A DNA stretch of 64,000 nucleotides from Mugil cephalus (lineage: Eukaryota > Chordata > Actinopteri > Mugiliformes > Mugilidae): assembly GCF_022458985.1 (NCBI RefSeq), contig NC_061774.1, forward strand, positions 9,538,616 to 9,602,615, written 5' to 3'. The stretch's first letter is position 1, and the number at the start of each line of letters is the position of its first letter. This document shows, in pieces, positions 35,201 through 45,520 of this stretch. The position numbers and the translations under genes are program-made. The notes beneath the pieces were generated by a model. The model did not search any database, was not told the origin of the DNA, and saw only the letters and a program-made list of their open reading frames with translations.

Positions 35201-37324
35201 GACCAGGTAACTTCACAACTAAATATTTAAATAATAGCGCTCAGGACTGCGTTAAGAGGCACAAACATTTAAAACTCACCTGTATAATATATTTATATAA
35301 ATTTATTATTTATATACATCATCACAGTGTTATTTTCATAATCATTTACTTCAGAATTTTGTATGTGTGACAAAATATAAACCACCAAGTATGTGCAGTC
35401 AATTAATTAGGTCCAGTTATCTTATCACATCTCTCTTTGTTTCTAGTGCAACATCCTCTTCTCGGCACGTCGTTACAAGTTGCAGCTGTTCACGGGCTTC
35501 AGGCGACGGGTGGTGGTGGTCTTTCCCTCAGCGGACGAGTGGAAACGGCGACTGGCAAAGAACCAGATGACTGATGGCGAGAAAATACCTGATACGTCCC
35601 TGCTCAAACTCCAGGGTAAGCTGCTTTGTAGCAAGGGGCTGCAACATTTCGCAGGACAAGGACTCCCAAACTGATGGAGAGATTAAGTAGGGACCCCATA
35701 CCTACTATACACTGACTTGCCACTTTATTAGGTACACCTGTTTAATTGCTTGTTAACACAAATAGCTAATCAGCCAATCACATGGCTGCAGTTCAGTGCA
35801 TTTAGGCATGTAAAGGAGATCAAGACAACTTGGTGGAGGTCAAACAGAGCATCAGAAGAAAGGGGAGAAAGAGGATTTAAATGACTTTGAATGGGGTATG
35901 GTTATTGGATGGGCTGGTCTGAGTATTTCAGAAACTGTTGATCTACTGGGATTTTCACGCACAACCATCTCTAGGGTTTACAGAGAATGGTCCGAAAGAG
36001 AGGAAGTATCCAGTGAGCAGCAGTTGTGTGGATGAAACAGCAAGTCACCCTGTGTAAACAACCAGACAATCAGACTTTTGATTTCCAGAGTATCTGCACA
36101 TCTTGAAAAGTCAATTAAAACTTCTCATTTCCTCAAGGAAAATGATGAATATTTCCTTCTGATGGTGATAACATTTTTGTGTCTGATTGTGGGCTGTCAG
36201 GACATGTCTGTAAACTCATAGTTATCATTGTCACTGCTGCTACGTTGTCTTATTAGACTGATTCATCCAGTTATTTCTATGCGCTAAAATCATTTAAATA
36301 ATCATTTATGGCCATTTTATCTCCTTTCTTCTGTAACATGACTTCTTTCCAGTGAGCTGCAGTCTCCCAGAGCAACAGGCTGACCTGCTGGAGGAGCTAC
36401 TATATGTCGACCTGCAGCAGGAAGAGGCTCAAAAGCTCCTCCAGGAGTACAAAGACGAGGCCCGCAGACTGCTGCCCCCCGTCCCCAAACAGGAGAAGAA
36501 GAAACCCAGGCTTTACAAGAAAAGACCCCACCCTTACAGCTCTCTGCCTCCACACAAGCTCCAGTGGACTGGCTCTAAGGGTCAGCATGAGAAATAGTGG
36601 TGGATAATATTTGATTTGTGAAGTTTGATGTTGTAAGTTGAAGTTGTTTTTGTCTTTTCAGGGCGGAACACGCAGTCATGGAAGCAACAGCCGAGATACG
36701 TGAGTGCCATTAATCTGTTTTTATTAACTTGAAACAACAGAGAAAGTACAATATAGTTTCCAAGGTCCCTAGAAAAATAATAATACAGTACACTCCCATG
36801 TAAGGCACTTTTTAAGATGTGTCATGTTGCACAAATATTGTCTTTATAGAAAAGGTGTTGTCCAGCACCAGCACTAAACTCAGTGCTTTTAGAAGAGGAT
36901 ATAAAATCAAAACAGACAGATTAAGTCAACCATAAACTATGAACAAACATAACAGATATCACACACATTGAAGGTTTCTTAACCTTGCTTTAAGATAAAT
37001 GAATGTTCAGCTATTGTTGTAGAGTCACAGCTCTACAACAAGTGTAACGTCTCATTTGACTGACCATGTTATTGACCGTTACTGAAGTGTGAAAAATTAC
37101 AATTCTTTTTTTTATTTATTCCGGTCTGGTTTGAGGTGAACACAAGTAGCTCTGAGCAGTCGGGTCAGATTTACCACATTTTTAATCAGATAAAGTTGTA
37201 TTTAACTTTTGATTTAATTTCATGTCATTTTTTATTCACATTTCAGTGGAACGCACCTTATCAGGACCAGAGCTCCTACTACAACAGAGACTTTGGTTCC
37301 AGTGGATATGAGAGCTACTGGTGA
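32233..37324 (+). CDS. hnrnpul2: Heterogeneous nuclear ribonucleoprotein U-like protein 2
   Basis: Nuclear RNA/DNA-binding protein of the hnRNP U family, linked in mammals to RNA processing and the DNA-damage response. Eleven exons: 32233-32753, 33449-33525, 33731-33973, 34118-34230, 34316-34582, 34883-35005, 35105-35206, 35447-35615, 36353-36580, 36662-36699 and 37247-37324. They give 652 residues in one frame. A SAP domain spans residues 6-40 (LKVAELRSRLKELGLDSKGL). An acidic/polar linker reaches about 165. RAFYEFKEE precedes a SPRY domain at about 200-360, including LLWSGGRLTHGV, LRVGWSV and DIIGCYA. A Walker A loop GLPGSGKS lies at 413-420, followed by RYRLLGTEE, QASQCL and NYILDQCN of the polynucleotide-kinase-like fold. 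The long Arg/Gly/Tyr-rich tail of human HNRNPUL2 (747 residues) is cut to about 60 residues ending YESYW. HNRNPUL1 is the alternative name; the GSGKS loop and gene neighbours favour UL2. Confidence 0.9.
35651..35711 (-). repeat. Dispersed repeat fragment, copy C
   Basis: On the minus strand this reads GGGTCCCTACTTAATCTC, then TCCATCAGTTTGGGAGTCCTTG. The same string is found on the plus strand at 56149-56249 and 58894-58989. It lies in a hnrnpul2 intron directly beside the Tc1-type fragment. Confidence 0.75.
35716..36063 (+). mobile_element. Tc1-type transposon fragment with helix-turn-helix remnant
   Basis: The block starts near CCACTTTATTAGGTACACCTG, a familiar terminus of a repeat common in fish genomes. 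It contains an open stretch at 35883-36035 that encodes GLSISETVDLLGFSRTTISR and then VYREW, which looks like the N-terminal helix-turn-helix of Tc1-like transposases. A TGA ends it at 36033-36035 and no catalytic DDE/DDD part follows, so this is a non-functional fragment in a hnrnpul2 intron. Confidence 0.7.
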
Positions 37325-37484
37325 AGAAACGCACAATCTGTGATTAACACGATGCTACTAGTGACATTTATCTTGAACCACGTGCTACATCTGCTGCTCT
37401 CCCAGTTTGGACTAATGAGAGATAATCAGGTTTTGGTCACTTTTTACAGTCTTAACCTTTATATGTAATTTACAAATGATGGGA

Positions 37485-37490
37485 AATAAA
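37485..37490 (+). terminator. hnrnpul2: hnrnpul2 polyadenylation signal
   Basis: AATAAA lies 161 bases after the hnrnpul2 stop and before the end of the convergent nudt22. It fits a short 3' UTR in this tight tail-to-tail arrangement. Confidence 0.6.
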
Positions 37491-37567
37491 CAGCTGTTTG
37501 CACACTTTCATTAAATGAGTGTTTAAAGTAAATAAATACTCAAACTCTTTCCTCTGTGAACATCTGA

Positions 37568-38081
37568 TCATCTGGATCCATTTTGTGTTCCGCTCGGCCC
37601 AGCGTCGCCTCGTCCGCTCTGCTCTGGTTCTCCGTCAGGTTTCACGATCTGATAAAGCAGCAAGGCTCCTTTAGCTGAAGGACACAGCTCCGACCACAGA
37701 GGGCTGCTTCTGTCCAGCTGCAGCGCCTCCTACAATATTCGACATTTCACAAGTCACCGTGTTTTAATTTGCTTCCAAATCAACTGCTCCCGTGAGTCTG
37801 TGCAGCTACAGACTACTGACCGTTCTGCTGAGGAAGACGATGTCTGTGGACTCATGGGCCTCTGCTCCTCCTTTCCAGTACAACTTTCTTACTTCATCAG
37901 ACGTCAGGGAGCAGCTGAGGACGCACAGATACAACGTCTTTATGAAGACATTCAAGGCAAATTTACTCCAGATTTCACTCACTATTTCTGACCACACATC
38001 TGCTGGCTGTTCTAAGAGAGCTCGTTTCAATGTACTTATTTAACCAGATTAACTAAACCTAGTTGAATAGCATTCAAGACA

Positions 38082-38135
<54 letters not shown>

Positions 38136-40144
38136 CCTCACTAGACTGAATGTCAAAAAAAAATGTCTGTTTTTTTTAATCCAGGTCAAAATAACTTCAT
38201 TAACTATTATTATTATTACTACAGAAATAATTGAGTACCTGACGTAGAACTCAGCACTTGGTCTTTCAGCGCTGGTGTGATTCAGAGCGACGCCCATCAG
38301 GACGGGTGCTCCAAGGGAGGTCAGAGGAATATTCACCTGGAGACAGAATTTATCAAGTGAAAAAAAAAGAATAAAAAGTGAACAGTTTTCTGTGTTCTTT
38401 GGGATCAGGATCACGTGAGTGAAGGGTTCATTCTTCCCAGTAGTTCATTACATTCATTAAAGATGCTACACAAACAACCAAATGGAAAACGTTTGTATCA
38501 GGCATTCGTGTGAATGTTACTTAGACATGTATCACCCGCCTAGACCAGACCAGGTCTAATGAAATATCTGTAGGATGCACTAGGAGGGGGGGAGGATCCT
38601 GCCCTAACCTGTCTGGTGAATCCTTGGGCAAGACGCTTAAGCCACCTCGCTCCCAACCTGAACTCCACTGGTGTATGATTGTGAGTGAGGGGTGCTGGTG
38701 GCGTTTGGAGAAGCCTTAGGCGCAGACTACAGCAGCCATGTTTCTGTCAGTCTGCCCCAGCTGTGACTACTGAGGGAGTTTACCACCACCAGGGTGTGAC
38801 TGTGTCAGCGAATGAATAATAGATTTGATTGTAAACGTTTTGACCATCTAATGATAAAGCGCAATATAAAACAATGCATTATTATTATTATTGTCACAGA
38901 GGCCACTCCCTTCAACTCATAGGACACAAAGGCCCCACTAACATCATTGTGTTGTCAGACACCACAGGACACCCTCAGAAGAGTGATGTCCATTCTCTGA
39001 TGACTGGGTCATAATGTTATGTCTGATTATTTAATGTTCTGATCGGATCTGATTAGAGAATTGCATTACTTTTGCTTAAATATGTGTTTCTACTCAATCA
39101 CTATGTGTTTTGGTGTTTAGAGCCTCGTAAAGAAACAAGTCTTGAGTCTGAAATGACTTTAGAGGTTTAACTAGAAAAGCCCACCTCGTCTCTGATCTCT
39201 GCACAGACCGAGGAGAACAGTTCGCAGACGACAGCCTCCGTCCTCTGCTGCATCATGGTCACACTGATCTGCCCCTCACACACTGCCTGGCCCAGGCGCT
39301 CGCACACCACCTTAGGACAGAGTAACAACATGAGCAAGACGTCAACATGACTGACACTTAACTGTATTCACTCTGCGTCACCTTGGGCTCCGGGTGGCCC
39401 CCGGGACAGTCAATAAGCCCCCCTGCCTCCGCCACTCTCTGGCTCCTCCTGATCAACACCACTTGACCGTCTTGTGTACACAGAACTCCACCCACACCCA
39501 GAGGCTGCGCCAGCAGTGCCAGAGGATCACCGAGCTCCACCTCGCCACGCTGACGGAGCTCAGCCACTCGACACGACCAGTTTGTTCCCAGGTAGTCCTT
39601 GTAGCAGGTAAGGCCCAGTCTCAGAGTGAGGAGAGGCCCAGAAGGCTGCTCAGATGCAGTGTCTCCATTGGAGGAAGCACGTGACATTTTACCAAAACCA
39701 TTTTTTTCTGTCTGATTTGTGCACCCGTTGGCGTCACACAAATCCTTTTGTCTTCGTGTGTCCTGGTCCCCCGCACAGTCCAAAAAAGGGACACGTGGTG
39801 AATTAGCGGAGGGTGGTTGTTTTGTAGAGGCCAAGCAAAAAGAGTGGAGCCTGAATTTGGACCCATTGAAAAGCCATGGCTCCTTGGACACGCGCTGCGT
39901 CCACAGTTCCTCTATGTGACACTCCAGAGCTGGATCCGTCTGCCTGTTAAATCTGAGGGAAGAGGGCGGAAAACGACACTTTTAAGTTTACCTTTTAAAT
40001 TACACTTTATCATGTACATGTATTGAATGAAAATGTGTGTGTTTGAACACATGAATACCTTTCAGAAAGCTCCACTTGTACTTGAGACTCCAGCAGCCCT
40101 CCCCAGTGTGCACAGTGCAGCAGCACAGACACCTCAGGGTCCAT
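37568..40144 (-). CDS. nudt22: Nudix hydrolase 22 (UDP-glucose/UDP-galactose hydrolase)
   Basis: In mammals NUDT22 splits UDP-glucose or UDP-galactose to UMP and the sugar-1-phosphate with Mg2+. Six exons, 40144-40059, 39952-39382, 39310-39185, 38336-38239, 37914-37821 and 37729-37568, keep frame and give 378 residues (human about 303). MDPEVSVLLHCAHWGG opens the protein like human MDPEVTLLLQC. Conserved blocks are EPWLFNGSKFRLHS, LRLGLTCYKDYLGTNW, DPLALLAQPLGVG, VDCPGGHPEP-type LIDCPGGHPEP, VVCELFSSVCAEIRDEV (the divergent Nudix helix), SAEFYV, CSLTSDEVRKLYWKGGAEAHEST and LWSELCPSAKGALLLY. Residues of about 73-133 form an unstructured Ser/Asn/Asp-rich insert absent from the human protein. 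The gene is tail to tail with hnrnpul2 (243 bases between stops) and head to head with dnajc4. In human 11q13 the same neighbours occur. Confidence 0.93.
38085..38134. repeat. (TA)n microsatellite
   Basis: Twenty-five uninterrupted TA units in the nudt22 intron between the exons ending at 38239 and starting at 37914. Confidence 0.95.
38540..38890 (+). repeat. Probable interspersed SINE/MITE-like element
   Basis: The string CCTTGGGCAAGACGCTTAA, then AAAGCGCAATATAAAACAATGC and a short (ATT)n tail, is characteristic of a high-copy element I recognise from many teleost genomes. It lies in a nudt22 intron. Boundaries are approximate and the class is uncertain. Confidence 0.55.
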
Positions 40145-42971
40145 TGTCCCTCTCCACAAAAAGACCCGCCAACAGCAAACACAGTAACCTGCCAGAGACG
40201 CAGACCAAGAATGGCCAATATTAGAATTTTAGTTAAGATTTAATCGAATATTGATGCAATTCTCTCTCATTTTCCGGGTGACGGAGATAAAGTATTAATG
40301 AACATTTAAAATATACCTATAATTATGTCATCTTTGTTGTCAATACTGTGATATTCCTCTATTATTCTACATGTCTGCTTATTCAAGCAAAGGGAGTCAT
40401 CCTCTGCTTAAAATGGTTCTAGAGGAAGTTTTTTTTTTCTTGTTTGACCGAGGGTCTTGTATGCTGAACAAGACCATAAATCCACTTGTGGTGCATCAGT
40501 TGAATTCAGAGATGTACTCGTAACCGCATCAGCCAAATGTCTGTAGAAACATCCTGCCGGCCACATCATAATTTGAGAAGTCACGGTAGACGTTTCACTG
40601 CTCGGCTGTAAATAATAAGAATATCTCGCCTTCAATCATAATACACGGGAAACATCTTTAATGTCACAACCGACGGGGGTGTGACCAGAACAACTTCTTG
40701 TTCTCGTAATGTTGAACACGTAGAGTAGCTCATTCAAATCCTGCGTGGTTTAATGTGGATTTACCTTTTAAAGATCTTATAAACACGGAAAAGGGTAAGA
40801 TATTAAAACGCTTGAAGGCTTGAATCACTCCCCATGAAAAGTGCACGAATCAAACGGTAAAGAAACGTCAAATGAGAGACAGCTGTCAAGATGTTTTAGG
40901 ATGTTACATGTTACAACTATGTTAAAATAACTGTCAACTTTCAATGAACCAGAACTGAGAACTAGTCTCACATGCTGCAAAGCCCTAATAAAACAACGCG
41001 ATTACCCCGTTTTGCTGTATTTTGCTTAACACTTTTAAGCTAACATGGCCTGGACAATAATTCATTAAGTCTAAACTTGTACACGTTGTGTCTATCTTAC
41101 CTTTCAGACGTGGAAGCACGAATGAAAACAACTAACACGGAGTAGTTTCTTCCTCCTTTTTGTACCAGTGGCGAAATGAGCTCACTACCACCCCCAAGTG
41201 GTCAAGAGTGTGAACTGCAGGCAATACAATGCAGTATTAATCTACTTATTAACGGAAATATTTCATTGACAGCTGGAGAAAATATAAATTGTTCAAATGC
41301 AAAATTGTGCAAATTATTTAAACTAACCATTTGTCTGTGTAAGAAAATATTGGTGAGTTTTGATACAGTCTCATGAGCATATCCTGTATAAACAGAGTTG
41401 TGGTTGTGTGTTATCAAGCTACCCAGTATCACTGACAACTTCTGGTCACTTGACGTGGGCGGTGGCAATGAGCCAAGATGGCGGCCCACACTACTACCCA
41501 TGAAGCTGGTCCCTTCGACTTTAAGCCATTAATATTGGGTCCCTGACACTTTTCAGAAAGCTCCACTTGTATTTGAGAGTCCAGCAGCCCTACCCAGTGT
41601 GCACAATGCAGCAGCACAGACAACTCAGGGTCCACAAACAGATCAAGACCAAGAGCACACACAAGAAGAAACCACCAAAGCTACCAAAGACACAGCCCAA
41701 GGATCGTCAACATCAGGCTTTTAAACAACCGTTAAGATTTAAGTGAATATTCATGCACTTCTCTCATTTTCCAGTGACGGAATTTTATTTTGGAGGTAAA
41801 ATCTCTCTATTTCCGGTTTAGCGCTAGCTAGCTTGACGCACTGTACAGCTGCTTAGTTACGACACAGAGTTCTTGTGGTATGTCACCTTCCTTTATTTAA
41901 GCTCAGGTTTTAAACGTGTTTAAGTTTCAAAGTACGTTCTCATATTTGGTGTTTATCTGACCAAACGACACCAACAAGTGTCAACGTTTTAGAAAGAAAA
42001 CGTTAGCCGGGGACTTTGTTTGACTCTTAAAGCTAACCCATGTTAGCATTAGCTTCTGTGCTCAGGCAGCATAACAAAGTGTCCCAATGGAAGCACACGA
42101 TTTCTGCATGTTTGTATTGGACAGATGTGACTATTTCATTTATTTCGCACACGGTACATGTGCATTATGAACGTAATTAACGTAAATTCAACACATGACA
42201 AAGTAAACTAAATGAATCACCACGGTTCAAACAGCCCCAGAAACAAAGCCAGTTGGAGTCAAAGTGAGTTACAGCTTGGGTTAAAGATTCAGCAGAGATG
42301 ATTAGAAAAGTCATAGGACCAGCTGATATTTGTGTTTGGTTAGTCCCTCAGACACATTTCACTCACCTCGTCTTTTGTTGTGGTCCTCAATCACATGTCC
42401 ACAGATGAGGGGACCTTTGCTGACACCAGCCTTTTCAGTGGAAACACAGTGAAAGGTAAATACTGTGCATTTGTACATTAGTTCAACAGCTCTGTATTAT
42501 TTACAGGTGATATGCTGAAACCAGTTGCTCACACGATACTTATGATAAGATCACGATAAGATCACGGTCAAATAGTCAACGTCATTTTTTTCATAGACAG
42601 TTACAGAGCAGTCATCAGAGGCTCTGGTTAACTTCCAGCTGATTCCATGTTTCAGAATGAATTTAAAGAAGATTTCATTAAGTACAATAGTCCTGGATTT
42701 TACCCAACTATAACATGACTTAAGGACAGTCTTTATCAAATGACTGAAAAAAATCTTGTCCTTTCCCTGCTAACAGATCTGTAACAGGTGTGTACTCTGT
42801 GTGCAACATACACTTTTATATATTTAAATTGTTGCTTCACTTGTGTCAGGAATATTTCAGTTTTAGATATCCGCCTGCTCTGCCTGTCCTTCTTTGTGAC
42901 ATCGCTGATGTTGACATCTGTCCCGTCTGCACTGGTCCCACTTGCTTGTGCAGCCTTTTCATTTTCCCATC
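40145..42971. other. Shared upstream region of nudt22 and dnajc4
   Basis: This 2.8 kb stretch separates the two divergent start codons and must hold both promoters. ETS-like TTCCGG sites occur near 40272 and 41812. A likely dnajc4 5' non-coding exon ends near 41877 at a GTATGT donor. It also contains a broken copy of nudt22 exon 1 at 41551-41635. No other coding exon is supported. Confidence 0.55.
41551..41635 (-). pseudogene. Duplicated, broken copy of nudt22 exon 1
   Basis: The minus strand encodes DPELSVLLHCAHWVGLLDSQ and then IQVELSE, compared with DPEVSVLLHCAHWGGLLESQ in the true first exon at 40144-40059. The start codon is GTG instead of ATG, and the last exon base before the donor GT has changed from G to A. 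Flanking sequence upstream, including the TTAAGATTTAA...ATATT...TCTCTCATTTTCC string, is duplicated as well (about 40150-40290 and 41640-41800). It is therefore a local segmental duplication, not a retrocopy. Confidence 0.85.
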
Positions 42972-45520
42972 ATGCAGTTGGAGGCTCAGCTGCGTCTATG
43001 TCAGAGTTGTCTTTGGTGCTGCAAGAATGGACTGCGGCTGCTCTCCCAGAGCTACGCACACAGGTAGACTTCGTGTGTTGAGTTCAGAGTTGTTGAAAAC
43101 AACTTATTCATATGTTCTGTACGTTCTGTGCCTGCCTTGTTTTGAATTCCTTTCTCTCTCACCACAGGAAAGCTGTGAACTACTACGACCTCCTGGGCGT
43201 AAAATCGGATGCGTCGCTGGATGAAATAAAAAATGCGTTTTTTAACAAATCTAAAAAGGTATTATTCTGTTTTGTTACAGTAGATGTCGTCTGGCCACAC
43301 GAGGGCAGCCTTTCACAACCTAGTTTGTTCTTGCTAACGGTTGGACTTCCTGACTGTTTGTTTTCATGTTGTGGTCCTCAGTGTAAATAAGGATGGCTAT
43401 GTGTATTTACCTTGTGGTTCTGGCATAAATGAGAGGTGGGACCACTCACCCTTTACAGAATGGTAATAAGTGCAACCCATACATATGCAAGCATTTGTTT
43501 AATACATAAAAAATATGTCCACATGTCCATATGCTTGCACCAGAATATCTCTTGCTTCTCAGGCTGCTTCGGTCTCCAGACTTCATTACTGACTGTGCTC
43601 CCCTCGTCATGTAGCTTCACCCAGACAGCGACCCGTCAAACCCAGGGCTGCACACCCAGTTCGTGGAGCTGAACGAGGCCTACCGAGTGCTGAGCAAAGA
43701 GCTGAGCAGGAAGGAGTACGACTTAAAGATCCGACACCCGTACAGCGGAGGTCACGCCTTCAGATCTACCTCCAGTACCGTCTACGGAGCCAGGTGACGG
43801 TTCACGCCATCTGTTAATTTGTGTCTAATTGTTCGTTTCACATAACCTGACCTTCCTCTTTAACACGGTGAGTGTGGGTGAAACGACAACTCTCTGCTGT
43901 TCTCATACAGCAAAAGGACGAGTTAAAATCACTGGCCTTGGAGTACAGTGTTTGTGTGCTGTAGCAGTCATGCTATCAAGCTCGGGAAGCCTAAACAAGT
44001 TAAACCTCAAGTGTTGCTGTAATGAATCAAGAATTCATCTCTGTCCCTTCCCAAAGAAGGAAAACAGCTCCGGCAATTTATTGCCCTGTTTTTGAATCTT
44101 ATTTTGAATCTTTCAGATGTTTGAGGTTTCACTCGGCGCTGTGCGCACGAGTTTGTTTCGTGTAGTAGCGGAAGATGGTGGTTTAGTTCCAGTGTCCTAG
44201 TAAACCATGACGAATGCAGAGTGAATTTATTAACCATTTCTTACATAGTTGTTGTTATAACTTCTCACAATCACAGATTACTTTCTCATCCATCACAATT
44301 TTATCAGGATTTACCTCTGAACATCTATCACACCCCCAGGCTCCAATTAACCTTCATTCACTTTGTACTTTCCGACTGACCAGTTCTCCGACTGTGATGC
44401 ACCTTTGATAATTTTTCCATCAGTGCGGAGGCTCAGGACAGCAATCGCTACTGGGAGCAGTTTCGTCAGTCACACACTCAGGAAGCAACGGCAGACGAGC
44501 GACAGAAAAGTCGGAGGAAGAACTTCCGCCTGGTGGCCTACTGTGTCATCACTATGATGCTCAGCATTGGAGCCCACGGCGTCTTCTTCAGGTAAAAAAA
44601 AAAAAAAACTCTGTTCATCTCTAGTAACTTAAGCTGTCAAAAAGTGTAGAGAAAATGTAAGATGTTTCACCCCTGACTTGTAGTGGGGTGAAGCAGAAAG
44701 GAAAGACAGTAAATTTTGAGATAAACACAGAGTTTATCCTTTGCAAACACGCCAAACAAAACACAGATGTAAGGGGGTAATTTCTAAATCACATGATGCC
44801 CCGGGGTAAAACTGATCCCACGCGAACAGGCTTTTAGAAAGATGAAAAATTCACAAAGAAGTATGAACGTGGTAAACGTTTCAATCTGCTACCATCCATG
44901 TTTTCTGAATTCTCTTGGTGCAGTCACAAGTTTTTTCCTTCCTGCTCATTCGCATCCAGATGAATGAGGTATTCGTGGACACGTCTCTGTGTCGGGTGTT
45001 TTGGCAAAGCCTCACGACTTGTGGCCTTGTAGCTGTGTTCACACGCTGACTCAGTGCCACTTGTGTTTGCTCAGATTCACTTCTTTGTGATGTGAGGAGC
45101 CACTATAACAGCTGTACAAACTCATAAATAGTCCTGAGCACGCAGAGGGCCGGCCGAGCGTGGAGTTTTTAACGTTGAGCAAAGACTCTAAACGGCGTCT
45201 TGACCCAACTTCGTCCTCCAACTCTTTCAGGAAACTGGAAGAAGTTCACAACAACTTCATGGATGAGAAAGATAGAGCAATCATGGAAATTTACAATGAC
45301 TCCAAAGAGCGGGCCAGGTGAGTGCACGGGCTCCTTCACTTCAGTTTATTCTGTTCTTTCTTGTTTGGCAACAGCAAATTTATTTTATTTGAGTCTGACG
45401 GCGTTTTATTCTCTGTTCCTCAGGGTCAATGGTTTTAAGAAGCAGACGGAAATCCTCCGTCAGAAACATGCCGAGTATGTGGAGAAATACAAAATCCGCA
45501 CTGATGGAGCGGACAAGTAG
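42972..45520 (+). CDS. dnajc4: DnaJ (Hsp40) homolog, subfamily C member 4
   Basis: J-domain co-chaperone with one membrane segment; the human protein is reported in mitochondria/membranes, and its exact client is unknown. Six exons, 42972-43063, 43168-43258, 43615-43793, 44424-44591, 45231-45317 and 45424-45520, join in frame to 237 residues (human 241). The J domain covers about residues 32-100: YYDLLGVKSDASLDEIKNAF, then the exact HPD tripeptide at residues 63-65 just after a splice junction, then FVELNEAYRVLSKELSRKEYD. A hydrophobic helix lies at 156-176. The stretch NFMDEKDRAI near the C-terminus matches human NFMDEKDRII. In the frame upstream of ATG 42972 there is a TGA and no other ATG, so this start is favoured; the N-terminus is Cys/Leu-rich. 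Downstream vegfb and upstream nudt22 match human 11q13. Confidence 0.92.

Noticed and set aside
42397-42455. Short ATG frame with a GT donor upstream of dnajc4 as a possible first coding exon.
   Set aside because: It does not connect in frame with the conserved dnajc4 N-terminus. At most it is a 5' non-coding exon.
42790-43224. Cys-rich plus-strand open frame of 144 codons overlapping dnajc4.
   Set aside because: It reads through the dnajc4 exon 1 and 2 regions in another frame. The J-domain frame has proper splice sites and the HPD motif.
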